From Paenibacillus sp. cl123 (lineage in GTDB: Bacteria > Bacillota > Bacilli > Paenibacillales > NBRC-103111), in assembly GCF_900101595.1 (NCBI RefSeq), contig NZ_FMYY01000006.1, positions 1 through 64,000 of the forward strand: a stretch of DNA of 64,000 bases, given 5' to 3'. The position numbers and the translations under genes were made by a program. Below, piece after piece: positions 17,874-26,658 of this stretch. Under the pieces are notes generated by a model. That model made no database searches, was not told the origin of the DNA, and was given only the letters and a program-made list of their open reading frames with translations. Numbering within the stretch: position 1 is the stretch's first letter; each line of letters begins with the position of its first letter.

Positions 17874-18332
17874 TCAAGTGACCTCATGCTTGCTCCGATG
17901 CTCCTTCTTCATTCTCAAATAATCCTTGTCTGCCTTCGCCTCCTCCCATTTGGCTTTGAAAATAGCGGCGCATTCGGCCTTCACCGGGTCCTTCTGGTAA
18001 GGAAGCAGCGATCCATCGGCGGTGGTATATTTCCGTCCGCCCTTATGGTTGGTGTACCGGCGTGCCCGGGTGTAGCCCATCTGGAGAAATTTGCGTGCCA
18101 TGTCCATCCCGACGAAATCGCCCTCCCGCTTATATTGCATAAACAGCCCGAAGATATGCTCCGACGATTCCCGGGCGATATCCGGCGTCTTGAACCTCCA
18201 ATAGGGCAAAATCTCACTTTTATAAGGCTCAACCATCAAAACTCCCTGCTCACCGCGGCCGATAGTGTACAGCTCTGGATGCTCGCGCATATTGATGTGC
18301 TTGTAATCCAGCGTATAATCGAACGGCTTCAC
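17874..18332 (-). CDS. DUF4385 family protein
   Basis: A 152-residue protein matching DUF4385: FDYTLDYKHINMREHPELY at the start, then YTIGRGEQGVLMVEPYKSEILPYWRFKTP and ARKFLQMGYTRARRYTNHKGG. It is rich in charged and aromatic residues, without signal peptide or TM segment. GTG at 18332 is chosen because AAGGAGG lies about 10 nt upstream and the family begins here; the open frame extends further upstream but without family similarity. Function unknown; DUF4385 occurs in bacteria and some phages. Confidence 0.75.
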   Translation of the reverse strand: MKPFDYTLDYKHINMREHPELYTIGRGEQGVLMVEPYKSEILPYWRFKTPDIARESSEHIFGLFMQYKREGDFVGMDMARKFLQMGYTRARRYTNHKGGRKYTTADGSLLPYQKDPVKAECAAIFKAKWEEAKADKDYLRMKKEHRSKHEVT

Positions 18333-18483
18333 CGCGTATTTTCCTCCTTGTTTACTTATTATGCCTATGCTTACCCCGTTGCGGACAATTCGGAACATTC
18401 GGGGCTTCGTCTGTTTCACTCTGCCGGCTTGTGCGGTACTACAGGGGATAAAGGGGTAATCAAACCCGGAGGAGAGACTTGCC

Positions 18484-19962
18484 ATGACCTTTATCCATTC
18501 CGCGCTGCAAAAGCTTCTCCGTCTGCCGAGACGCCGGCCGCTGTTTCTGTTCCTGATTGCCCTCATTCTCCTGTTTGCAGCCGTGATGGCTTATCAGACA
18601 CATAAGCCCTTGCCTCCCGGGTTATCTCTGGAGGGCCAGCTGCACCGCATATCCGATTCGGATATCGAGTTTCTGTACGATCTGACTTACCAAGGCACGG
18701 GGGACGGACAAGGGATCGGCCGCACCGAGCAGATGATCTTTGAGCGGACCTTGCAGGCTATCGGGGAAGCGCGGCAGTTTATTGTCGTCGATATGTTTTT
18801 ATATAACGGATACTATAACCGGGATCAGTCCTTTCCCCCGCTGAGCCGGAAATTAACAGAGAAGCTGATCGCCCAAAAGACTCAATACCCCGAGCTGAAG
18901 ATCGTTGTCATCACCGATGAGATCAATACGTCGTACGGCTCTCATCCGTCGCCCGAGCTGGAGCTGCTGAAGGCGGCCGGAATTACGACGGTCCTGACCG
19001 ATGTCGATCCGCTGCGGGATTCATCCCCGCTGTACTCCGCCGGCTGGCGAATATTCGGCCAGTGGTTCGGACAGGCCGGACACGGCTGGGTCCCCAATCC
19101 GATGGCCGATACGGCCCCGGACATGACAGTGCGGTCCTATGCGAAGCTGCTTAACGTCAAGGCCAACCACCGCAAGGTGATCATCACGGAGCGGACCCTG
19201 ATCGTAGCAAGCGCGAACGCGCATGATGCCAGCTTCTATAATTCCAACAGCGGCTTCCTCGTAAAGGGAGCGATCGTCCGGGACGCGCTGGTCTCCGAGC
19301 AGGCGGCTGTCAATATGTCCGCGAAGCTTCGTTTGCCCGCCTACAGCGCGACAAGCGAGGGGAGCGGAGAGATCGGCGTGCGCCTGCTGACGGAGGGGAT
19401 GATTCTGAAGCATGTGCTGCTGGATCTGTCGGAGGCGGGAGAGGGGGATACCGTCTGGATGGGGATGTTTTACTTGGCCGATCGGCAGGTGATCCGGGAG
19501 CTGCTGCAGGCCGCAGCCCGCGGAGCGGATGTCCGCCTCATCCTTGATCCCAATGAGAATGCCTTCGGCAACGACAAGATCGGCATCCCGAATCGTCCGG
19601 TAGCCGCGGAGCTGCTGGAGAAATCAGAGGGACGGATTCAGGTGCGGTGGTACCGGACGGGCAGCGAGCAGTATCACACCAAGCTGCTGCTGATTGAGCA
19701 TCCGGACCGGATGATTATACATAACGGCTCCGCCAACTTGACGACGCGCAATCTGGCGGATTTGAACCTGGAGACGAATCTGCAGGTCGTCGCTCCGTCT
19801 GAAAGCCGGACGGCCGGACAAGTCCGCGGTTATTTCACCAGACTATGGAACAACCAAGGCGGGATGTTTACGCTGGATTACAGCGCCTACAAGGATGAGC
19901 GGGCCTGGCTGAAGCGGGTGGTCTATACCGTGCAACGATGGTTGGGTTTTACAACCTTTTAG
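18484..19962 (+). CDS. Phospholipase D-like protein, membrane-anchored
   Basis: A 492-residue protein with an N-terminal TM anchor (about 17-37) and two PLD half-sites. The first is NHRKVIITERTLIVASAN (near 230) and the second YHTKLLLIEHPDRMIIHNGSANLTTRN (near 398). In both, the HxK pair is present but the usual Asp is Glu, so each HKD motif is a variant. PLD-fold enzymes cleave or transfer phosphodiester bonds, and some make cardiolipin. Ribosome site GGAGGAG. The extracytoplasmic orientation suggests action on membrane lipid or wall polymers. Confidence 0.82.
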   Translation: MTFIHSALQKLLRLPRRRPLFLFLIALILLFAAVMAYQTHKPLPPGLSLEGQLHRISDSDIEFLYDLTYQGTGDGQGIGRTEQMIFERTLQAIGEARQFIVVDMFLYNGYYNRDQSFPPLSRKLTEKLIAQKTQYPELKIVVITDEINTSYGSHPSPELELLKAAGITTVLTDVDPLRDSSPLYSAGWRIFGQWFGQAGHGWVPNPMADTAPDMTVRSYAKLLNVKANHRKVIITERTLIVASANAHDASFYNSNSGFLVKGAIVRDALVSEQAAVNMSAKLRLPAYSATSEGSGEIGVRLLTEGMILKHVLLDLSEAGEGDTVWMGMFYLADRQVIRELLQAAARGADVRLILDPNENAFGNDKIGIPNRPVAAELLEKSEGRIQVRWYRTGSEQYHTKLLLIEHPDRMIIHNGSANLTTRNLADLNLETNLQVVAPSESRTAGQVRGYFTRLWNNQGGMFTLDYSAYKDERAWLKRVVYTVQRWLGFTTF

Positions 19963-20121
19963 CCGTATGCAGGACAACGCGCGCGCTGTGACCGATAGCG
20001 GGATCCGTCCGCTTTTCCAACTCCCCATCGTCGCTCCGGCCTCTTGTTCACCTGACTTCCAGAAAGGCGGCTGTGACTGTTCCGATTCCGCCTTAATATT
20101 TTTTAGACGGGAAAACTTTTT

Positions 20122-20150
20122 TTGTAAAACGCTTCACTCCGTATTATGAT
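20122..20150 (+). promoter_or_regulatory. SigA-type promoter for the GH20 gene
   Basis: TTGTAA (20122-20127), 17-bp spacer, TATGAT (20145-20150), 39 bp before the GH20 start and just after an A/T-rich tract. The spacer contains AACGCTTCAC, which resembles a cre only weakly. Confidence 0.6.
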
Positions 20151-20188
20151 AATACCAAGCAGTACACGAACCTGAGGAGGAAATACGG

Positions 20189-22102
20189 ATGAAGCTTCAC
20201 TTTGTAGGGGAAAGGTCCGGGCTGCTCTCCGGCATACAGGAGCTCGCGCCGGAGCTGGGCATTCAGCTGTCGGAGGACGGCATGGCCGTTGAGGTAGGCG
20301 CAGCGGCGGGGGGCGGATTGGAGGTAGGGCAAGCGGGAGACAGGGCGTATATCCGCTATGGCTCGAGGAATCATTTCTTCCGCGGTCTGGGGTTGCTTGT
20401 ACAGCATGGACGCGGCGGACAGCCGTTCGAAATCCGGGAGCGGGCGCAGTTCGACACGATCGGCCCGATGTTCGATTTATCGCGTAATGGCGTGCTTACC
20501 GTAGAGAGCTTCAAGCTTATGCTGCGCAAGATGGCCTTGATGGGGCTCAATACGGTAATGCTGTACCTGGAGGATACCTATGAGATCGAAGGAGAGCCCT
20601 ACTTCGGCTATATGAGGGGGCGTTATACCCAGGCAGAGCTGCGGGAAATCGATGCCTATGCCGATCTGTTCGGCATTGAGGCGTTCCCGAGCATTCAGAC
20701 GCTTGCCCATCTGGAGGAATTCCTCAAGTGGGAACCGGTGAAGGAATATCGCGATACGAAGGGAGCATTGCTCGTCGGCGAGGAGGGTACGGGCCGTCTG
20801 GTCGAACGGATGATCGAAGCGGCGAGCGCGCCGTTCCGCAGCCGGAAAATTCATATCGGTATGGATGAAGCCGAGGAGCTGGGGCGGGGCAAATACTTGG
20901 ACAAGCACGGCTGCGTCGATCGCTTCGACATTATGACCGAGCATCTGGAGCGCGTGCTGCAGGCGGTCCGCCGCCGGGGGCTCAAGCCGATGATGTGGAG
21001 CGATATGTTCCTCAAGCTGGCTTCGCATGACGGCAGCGAGTACTACGACCACGAAACGCAGATTCCGGAAGAGATGGCACGGCGCGTTCCCAAGGACGTG
21101 GACATGGTGTATTGGGATTACACGCATGTGGACCGGCTCGATTATGAGCGGCTCATCGGCAAGCATCGGCCGCTGGGCTGCAACCTGGTGTTCGCCGGAG
21201 CGGTCTGGGTGTTCAATACGTTCGGCGTTAACTACGGCTTGTCGCTGAAGGCTGCGGATGCGGCTCTTCAGGTATGCAAGGAGCAGGGCATCCGGGAAGT
21301 GTACGCGACGATGTGGGGCGATGACGGCATGGAGAGCAGCCCGTTCGCGGCGCTGCTCGGCCTGCAGTTTTATGCCGAGCATGCTTACGCCGAAGGCCAT
21401 CCGGACTGGAAGACGGTAGAGGAGCGAGTTTTATTCTGCACCGGCACCCAGGCGGACACCTTCCTGCAGCTTAAGCTGCTGGACGAGACGCCCGGCTCCG
21501 AGCCGGATAACCGCAAGCAGAGCAATCCGTCGAAATTCCTGCTGTACCAGGATGTGCTGCTCGGACTGTTCGACAAGCAGATCGAAGGACTCCCGATAGC
21601 CGCCCACTATGAGAAGGTCGAGCGGCTGATCGCCGGCCGCCGTACGCCGGAGGCTGAGCTCGACTACCTCTTCGAGGTGCCGCAGCTTCTATGCCGGGTG
21701 CTGAAGCATAAGGGCGAGCTGGGCCTTGAGCTGAAGCGGGCTTACGACAACGGAGATACTGCTGCGCTGAGGCAAATAGCGGAAGTCCGGCTGCCGGAGA
21801 TCGCGGAAGCGGTCCGAGAGCTGCGCGCGGCCCACCGCAGCCAGTGGCTGCGCATGTTCAAGCCGTTCGGCTGGGAAGTGCTCGACATCCGCTATGGCGG
21901 TGTGATCAGCAGGCTGGACACGGCTGCCATGCGGCTGCTGGAATATGTGGAGGGGCGGCTGCCGCGCATTGAGGAGCTGGAGCAGGAGCGGCTGCTGTAC
22001 AGTTCGGCCAACCGGTTCAATAACCGGGGGCTCGGCTGGAGCAGCTATTATTACCGGATGGCGTCGCCGAATGTATTTTTTCATGTGCTGAATCCGTTCT
22101 GA
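20189..22102 (+). CDS. Cytoplasmic GH20 beta-N-acetylhexosaminidase
   Basis: A 637-residue protein with no signal peptide. A small N-terminal domain (about 1-85) precedes a GH20 TIM barrel: GPMFDLSRNGVLTVESFKLMLRKMALMGLNTVMLYLED, FPSIQTLAHLEEFLKW, and the catalytic Asp-Glu pair in HIGMDEAEELG near residues 224-234. A helical C-terminal region follows. GH20 enzymes use substrate-assisted catalysis to release GlcNAc or GalNAc from non-reducing ends. The intracellular location suggests it acts on imported amino-sugar oligosaccharides or recycled wall fragments. Ribosome site GAGGAGG. It is monocistronic. Confidence 0.87.
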   Translation: MKLHFVGERSGLLSGIQELAPELGIQLSEDGMAVEVGAAAGGGLEVGQAGDRAYIRYGSRNHFFRGLGLLVQHGRGGQPFEIRERAQFDTIGPMFDLSRNGVLTVESFKLMLRKMALMGLNTVMLYLEDTYEIEGEPYFGYMRGRYTQAELREIDAYADLFGIEAFPSIQTLAHLEEFLKWEPVKEYRDTKGALLVGEEGTGRLVERMIEAASAPFRSRKIHIGMDEAEELGRGKYLDKHGCVDRFDIMTEHLERVLQAVRRRGLKPMMWSDMFLKLASHDGSEYYDHETQIPEEMARRVPKDVDMVYWDYTHVDRLDYERLIGKHRPLGCNLVFAGAVWVFNTFGVNYGLSLKAADAALQVCKEQGIREVYATMWGDDGMESSPFAALLGLQFYAEHAYAEGHPDWKTVEERVLFCTGTQADTFLQLKLLDETPGSEPDNRKQSNPSKFLLYQDVLLGLFDKQIEGLPIAAHYEKVERLIAGRRTPEAELDYLFEVPQLLCRVLKHKGELGLELKRAYDNGDTAALRQIAEVRLPEIAEAVRELRAAHRSQWLRMFKPFGWEVLDIRYGGVISRLDTAAMRLLEYVEGRLPRIEELEQERLLYSSANRFNNRGLGWSSYYYRMASPNVFFHVLNPF

Positions 22103-22119
22103 GCAGGGCAGAGAAGAGA

Positions 22120-22337
22120 CTTATCAGAATTCCCCGTCACATGATTCGGAGGCACAAAGCCGATATCCCGGCTGTCCTCGTTATGGTGCGGTTATCCCCC
22201 ATAACGAACACTTGCCCTTCAGGCACGGTCCAACTGATATGGCCGTTAGTAACTATGATATCACCGTTTCCGTACAGCGGCAGCAGACTTGTTCGTTTAG
22301 CTCCCGAGCGTAGTGGGTAATTAGGAACGTCATCCAT
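22120..22337 (-). pseudogene. Frameshifted signal peptidase I C-terminal remnant
   Basis: Read leftward, the segment encodes VPEGQVFVMGDNR, the box D/E signature of type I signal peptidases. Shifting frame by one base directly after GDN gives HHNEDSRDIGFVPPNHVTG, which completes the expected continuation GDNR..NSxDSRDxGFVP. One lost base in the Arg codon therefore explains the break. The upstream part with catalytic Ser and Lys is absent. It lies between the GH20 gene and the katE start, so it is a gene relic in the gap. Confidence 0.7.
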
Positions 22338-22380
22338 CGAGCCTACTTACTCTCAAAAACTCTAGCGGAGGAGCTGTGCA

Positions 22381-24468
22381 ATGAGCAACGATCGTAGCAT
22401 GGACAAAAACGTAAACGTAAACACGGACGTAAACGTAAACGGAAAGCAGAAGCAGCTGGAGCAATACCGGGTGGCCGACGAAGGCCAGAAAATGACGACC
22501 AACCAAGGGTTGAAGGTATCGGAGGACGAATTCTCGCTGAAAGCCGGAGAACGGGGTCCGACCTTGATGGAGGACTTTCACTTCCGGGAGAAAATGACAC
22601 ACTTCGACCATGAGCGTATTCCTGAACGAGTTGTACATGCACGCGGTTTTGCTGCCCATGGCGAATTTCAAGTATATGAGTCTTTGAAGGATATCACCAA
22701 GGCCAAGTTCCTGCAGGACCCTTCGGTCAAAACGCCTGTTTTCGTTCGCTTCTCCACGGTCGCGGGCTCGCGCGGTTCCGCGGAGACAGTCAGGGATGCG
22801 CGCGGCTTCGCGACGAAGTTTTATACGGAGGAAGGCAACTATGATCTGGTCGGGAACAATATCCCGGTTTTCTTCATCCAGGATGCGATCAAGTTCCCGG
22901 ACCTCGTCCATGCGCTGAAGCCGGAGCCGCATCATGAGATGCCGCAGGCGGCCACGGCGCACGACACGTTCTGGGATTTTGTCGCCAACAATCAGGAATC
23001 GGCTCACATGGTGATGTGGGCGATGTCGGACCGGGCGATTCCGCGCAGCTTCCGGATGATGGAGGGGTTCGGTGTCCATACGTTCCGTCTGGTGAATGAG
23101 CAGGGCAAGGCGCATTTTGTGAAATTTCACTGGAAGCCGGTGCTGGGCGTACATTCCCTCGTCTGGGACGAAGCGCAGAAAATATCCGGCAAGGACCCGG
23201 ATTTCCACCGCCGCGATTTGTGGGAGTCGATCGAGAAGGGCAATTTTCCCGAATATGAGCTGGGGCTTCAGCTTCTGCCGGAGGAGGACGAGTTCAAGTT
23301 CGACTTCGATATTCTCGATCCGACGAAAATATGGCCTGAAGAGGATGTGCCGGTACGTCTGGTCGGCAAGATGACGCTGAACCGAAATGTGGACAATGTA
23401 TTTGCCGAGACGGAGCAGGTGGCCTTCCATCCCGGTCATGTCGTGCCCGGCATCGACTTCTCCAACGACCCGCTGCTGCAGGGCCGGCTGTTCTCCTATA
23501 CCGATACGCAGCTGATCCGGCTCGGCGGACCGAATTTCCACGAGCTGCCGATCAACCGTCCGGTATGTCCGTTCCATAACAACCAGCGCGACGGGTACGG
23601 CCGCCAGACGATCAACAAAGGTCAGGTCAGCTACCACAACAATTCGCTCGCGGGCAATACTCCGTCCGTCTCGACGGAAGCCGAAGGCGGCTATGTTCAT
23701 TATCAGGAGAAGGTAGAGGGGCGGAAGGTGCGGGCGCGCAGCGCAAGCTTCAAGGACCATTTCTCCCAGGCTACGCTGTTCTGGAACAGCATGAGCCCGC
23801 CGGAGAAGCAGCATATCATCCAAGCCTTCAGCTTTGAGCTGGGCAAGGTGCAGAGCAAGGATGTGCGGCAGCAGGTTGTCGACATGTTCGCCCATGTCAG
23901 CCTGGAGCTGGCTTCTCCGGTAGCCGAAGCGATCGGGGCTTTTGCTCCGAAGGCGGATCCCGCGGCAGAGCCGCGGACTGCTAAGGCTTCGCCCGCCCTC
24001 AGCCAGGCCAACACGGTCAAGACGCCGCAGACGCGCAAGGTCGGCGTTATATTGGGTGACGGCTTCGATGACGTCGCCGTGCTCTCCGTGCTCGATACGC
24101 TCAGGGCTGCAGGCCTGCAGCCGGAGATCATCAGCGAGAAGCTGGGCCAGGTAACGGGAGCGCAGCAGACTTCGATCGAAGTGATGCACACCTTCCTGAC
24201 GGCCGATTCGGTCTTGTTCGATGCGATCTACGCAGCGGGCGGCCAAATGGAAAATCGCCTGTTTCAGAAACAGGCGGGCATATTTGTCAAGGAAGCCTAC
24301 GAGCATTACAAGCCGATCGGGGCAACCCGCGAGGGCCGGCAGCTGCTGAAGACCTGTGCCGCGGAGAACGGGCCGGGCGTTGTGACGGGGGAAGAGCCGC
24401 ACTATTTCTCCCGTGATTTTATCGAAGCCATTGCCGCCCATCGGCATTGGGACCGCCAGCTCGTGTAG
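22381..24468 (+). CDS. katE: Large-subunit (clade II) catalase, HPII type
   Basis: A 695-residue haem catalase converting H2O2 to water and oxygen. The catalytic histidine is in [12 protein letters not shown] (near 84), the distal Asn in VGNNIPVFF (near 158), and the proximal haem tyrosine in [13 protein letters not shown] (near 372). From about residue 555 a DJ-1/PfpI-like flavodoxin-fold domain follows ([23 protein letters not shown]), diagnostic of the large-subunit clade. The N-terminus is Asn/Val-rich and low in complexity. Start chosen by GGAGGAG 6-8 nt upstream. It is monocistronic with a strong terminator. Related Firmicute enzymes are often expressed in stationary phase or in spores. 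Confidence 0.93.
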   Translation: MSNDRSMDKNVNVNTDVNVNGKQKQLEQYRVADEGQKMTTNQGLKVSEDEFSLKAGERGPTLMEDFHFREKMTHFDHERIPERVVHARGFAAHGEFQVYESLKDITKAKFLQDPSVKTPVFVRFSTVAGSRGSAETVRDARGFATKFYTEEGNYDLVGNNIPVFFIQDAIKFPDLVHALKPEPHHEMPQAATAHDTFWDFVANNQESAHMVMWAMSDRAIPRSFRMMEGFGVHTFRLVNEQGKAHFVKFHWKPVLGVHSLVWDEAQKISGKDPDFHRRDLWESIEKGNFPEYELGLQLLPEEDEFKFDFDILDPTKIWPEEDVPVRLVGKMTLNRNVDNVFAETEQVAFHPGHVVPGIDFSNDPLLQGRLFSYTDTQLIRLGGPNFHELPINRPVCPFHNNQRDGYGRQTINKGQVSYHNNSLAGNTPSVSTEAEGGYVHYQEKVEGRKVRARSASFKDHFSQATLFWNSMSPPEKQHIIQAFSFELGKVQSKDVRQQVVDMFAHVSLELASPVAEAIGAFAPKADPAAEPRTAKASPALSQANTVKTPQTRKVGVILGDGFDDVAVLSVLDTLRAAGLQPEIISEKLGQVTGAQQTSIEVMHTFLTADSVLFDAIYAAGGQMENRLFQKQAGIFVKEAYEHYKPIGATREGRQLLKTCAAENGPGVVTGEEPHYFSRDFIEAIAAHRHWDRQLV

Positions 24469-24509
24469 CCATGTTGGTATAACCCGGTGAAACAAGGGCG
24501 GATTTAAGG

Positions 24510-24538
24510 AAAAAGCTCCGATGTCGGAGCTTTTTTTC
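24510..24538 (+). terminator. Terminator after katE
   Basis: GCTCCGA (24515-24521) pairs with TCGGAGC (24524-24530), extended by flanking A5/T5, followed by TTTTTTT. A strong intrinsic terminator 42 bp past the catalase stop. Confidence 0.9.
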
Positions 24539-24609
24539 TGTTTGGAAAATGATGATTTTCGCCGATTGTGGATAAGATGTGCATAGATTTGGGGATAAGT
24601 GTTCTACCG

Positions 24610-24781
24610 TAAGCGCATGAAATCTGAAATCGACCGCATGCCAGTCGTAACGGAATTCGAAGCCTCTTAGCGAGCCCCATGATCCATTTTTCGCTCCATT
24701 ACCCGTCTTAGGGTTGCTGAGTTCCGCGAGCAGGGCGAAGGCGTGAGAAAAGTGGCTTTAAGGGCCTGCGAGTTCCGTTAC
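24610..24781. repeat. Dispersed repeat copy B inside a 450-bp gap
   Basis: The left part (24610-24655) matches copy A at 17815-17857. GTAACGGAA (24647-24655) recurs inverted as TTCCGTTAC (24773-24781), so the element is bounded by 9-bp inverted arms about 135 bp apart. A short direct repeat TCCAAGCGT appears at about 24785 and 24830. No coding frame with a ribosome site is seen from 24541 to 24900. A non-coding interspersed element is likely. Confidence 0.5.
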
Positions 24782-24918
24782 AGTTCCAAGCGTGTCATCG
24801 ACCTCTCGCACTCTGGGTGTCAGGACGCTTCCAAGCGTTTTTCTTCCTGTCATCCGAAGTAGCGCATAGGGTATAATCAAGGGAAATGCAGCTTCCAATT
24901 ACCCTAGGAGGTGCTTGA

Positions 24919-25323
24919 ATGATCGAATGCCCTTGGTGCCACCGCACCGTCGAAATCCAACAAGGCAAATGCCCTGAGTGCCGGCAGCCGCTTTATGAGG
25001 TGTCGGACCGGGATTTTCTTTCTTCCGAATGGACTGAGGACGAGGCGGGGGACGAGACAGCGGAAGCGAAGTGCGAGACAAACGTGGAAGCGATGATCGA
25101 GAACAGCTTCCGGTGTGCCAAATGCCGCTCCGAGGCATGTATCGTTAAGGAAGTGGCTATGACGGGGACGGGGCTGAGCAAGCTATTGGATATCCAGCAT
25201 CATCATTACTTGTTTGTCTCTTGCGCGCATTGCGGCAGCGTAGAAATTTACGACCCCGAGGTTCTCCGCGGCCAAAAGCCCGGTGAGCTGGGGACGATGC
25301 TGGACATTTTGTTTGGACGCTGA
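24919..25323 (+). CDS. Zn-ribbon predicted nucleic-acid-binding protein
   Basis: A 134-residue protein with an N-terminal zinc ribbon (CPWC at 4-7, CPEC at 18-21), an acidic linker, and a second ribbon (CAKC near 66, CAHC near 102). The C-terminal half (FRCAKCRSEACIVKEVAMTGTGLSKLLDIQHHHYLFVSC) matches the COG3478-type predicted Zn-ribbon family. Ribosome site AGGAGGTG. It is upstream of the UDG-like gene (66-bp gap), so both may share a transcript. Function is not established. Confidence 0.75.
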   Translation: MIECPWCHRTVEIQQGKCPECRQPLYEVSDRDFLSSEWTEDEAGDETAEAKCETNVEAMIENSFRCAKCRSEACIVKEVAMTGTGLSKLLDIQHHHYLFVSCAHCGSVEIYDPEVLRGQKPGELGTMLDILFGR

Positions 25324-25389
25324 GGAAGGCGGCTGGGTTCAGGGGAATGCTTCGTATAAAATGCCCAGTCCAGGAAAGGTTGGTTACAT

Positions 25390-26130
25390 ATGGGGCACGC
25401 TACGGAATGGGATACGTACAAGCAGGCGATTTGTTCCCTGCCAGCGGATAGACCTCTCACAAAGGAAGAGGCGCTCACGGATGCGCTGCTGATGCGGCGT
25501 TTCGGTCAGGTAGAGATGTACTACGCTCCTCATAATGAATACGTGAACCATGAGGCCCGGGTCGTGATCATCGGAATTACACCGGGCTGGACACAGATGC
25601 AAATTGCTTTGGAGGCGGCCAGGAAAGGGCTGGAGCAGCAGCTGAATGAGAAGGAAATTTGGAAGCGGGCGAAAGCGGAAGCGCGATTTGCCGGGGCGAT
25701 GCGACGCAATCTGATCTCGATGCTGGATGAACTGGAATTGCATAGGTATCTTGGTGTGTCATCGAGCGAAGCGCTGTTCCGGGAGGAGGGCGAACTGCTG
25801 CATACGACCTCCGCGCTGAAATATCCGGTATTTGTTGGCAAGCAAAACTATACCGGGTCCCGGCCTCCTCTTGCGACGACTCCGTACCTGAGAGAGCTTG
25901 CCATGGGCTTTATGCGCTCCGAGCTGAGCGCTTTCCCCCATGCGCTGCTGATCCCTTTAGGCAGGGCGGTAGAAGACCTGCTTCAGGAGATGGACCGGGA
26001 GAACGGGATCGACCGGGGACGCATCCTGTGGGGATTTCCCCATCCGTCAGGAGCTAACGGGCACAGGCACAGACAGTTTGCGGAAGGGGCCGAACGGATG
26101 GGGGGCGTACTTAAACGCTTGTTTGGCTAA
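25390..26130 (+). CDS. Uracil-DNA-glycosylase-superfamily-like protein
   Basis: A 246-residue protein without signal peptide. Two short segments resemble the active-site motifs of the UDG superfamily: VVIIGITPGWTQ (about 57-68, like motif A GxxPG) and GFPHPSGANGHRH (about 216-228, like motif B HPSPxN). The middle is helical and polar. Family members excise damaged bases or act in other nucleic-acid processing. The motif A catalytic acid is not obvious, so activity is uncertain. It may share a transcript with the Zn-ribbon gene. Confidence 0.55.
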   Translation: MGHATEWDTYKQAICSLPADRPLTKEEALTDALLMRRFGQVEMYYAPHNEYVNHEARVVIIGITPGWTQMQIALEAARKGLEQQLNEKEIWKRAKAEARFAGAMRRNLISMLDELELHRYLGVSSSEALFREEGELLHTTSALKYPVFVGKQNYTGSRPPLATTPYLRELAMGFMRSELSAFPHALLIPLGRAVEDLLQEMDRENGIDRGRILWGFPHPSGANGHRHRQFAEGAERMGGVLKRLFG

Positions 26131-26273
26131 AAACTCCCAAGTGAATAATTGGGTATTATTTACTTATATGGCGAGTAAGGAAGTCAGGTGCAGCACGAGG
26201 GGCCATTGGTATTCAGCAGTCGGCACCTCCGCTCCAAACGCATCGAATCTTGTCGAGTTATGACGATTTATAC

Positions 26274-26302
26274 TTGAAATGATAGCATAGAGCGTGTACT
26301 AT
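26274..26302 (+). promoter_or_regulatory. SigA-type promoter of the xpt-pbuX operon
   Basis: TTGAAA (26274-26279), 17-bp spacer, TACTAT (26297-26302). The expected start lies about 15 nt before the guanine aptamer. Confidence 0.7.
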
Positions 26303-26321
26303 ACAAGGTATAACTTCAAAA

Positions 26322-26396
26322 CAACTCGTATAATATTGGGAATATGGCCCATAAGTTTCTACCGGATGACCATTGCAATTATCCGACTATGAGTGA
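26322..26396 (+). promoter_or_regulatory. Purine riboswitch, guanine class
   Basis: P1 pairs ACTCGTA (26324-26330) with TATGAGT (26388-26394). Conserved core features follow the B. subtilis xpt aptamer: TATAAT at J1/2, the P2 hairpin region with ATATGGC, AAGTTTCTACCGG, and CCGACTATG in J3/1. The specificity base is C (GACTATG rather than GATTATG), so it should bind guanine or hypoxanthine/xanthine. It lies upstream of a terminator hairpin and xpt-pbuX, so high purine should shut the operon off. Confidence 0.92.
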
Positions 26397-26490
26397 GATC
26401 GCATCCGGACTGCCTTTTATTTACCTTTGGTAATATAATTCGGCTGCTGCGGACGCTTTGTGTGTGACACCATGAGGTACGCCATCACAG

Positions 26491-26542
26491 AGGGACAGAC
26501 TTCACTTGAGAGAAACCGCTCAAGCAGAATCTGTCCCTTTTT
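26491..26542 (+). terminator. Riboswitch expression-platform terminator
   Basis: AGGGACAGA (26491-26499) pairs with TCTGTCCCT (26530-26538), with an inner CTTGAG/CTCAAG pairing, followed by TTTT. It lies about 100 nt downstream of the aptamer and 117 nt before xpt. Guanine binding is expected to favour it by stabilising P1. Confidence 0.8.
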
Positions 26543-26658
26543 CAAAGTCTCAGAAAGTATAAACGGAGAAGTGGCTCGACTTCTTGACAAACGCACGGCG
26601 CCTAGAAGACGCCGTCAGGCGTTTATCCTTGTGCCGAAAAAAGGAGCGATAACGAATA

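Noticed and set aside
18333..18566. Upstream extension of the DUF4385 frame
   Set aside because: No similarity to DUF4385; the GTG at 18332 has AAGGAGG and the family begins there.
22330..24495. A 721-codon open frame antisense to katE
   Set aside because: It mirrors the GC-rich codon structure of katE, lacks a ribosome site, and resembles no family, while katE is unmistakable.
26322..26396. Adenine rather than guanine riboswitch
   Set aside because: The base that sets specificity is C (GACTATG), and the genes are xanthine salvage.
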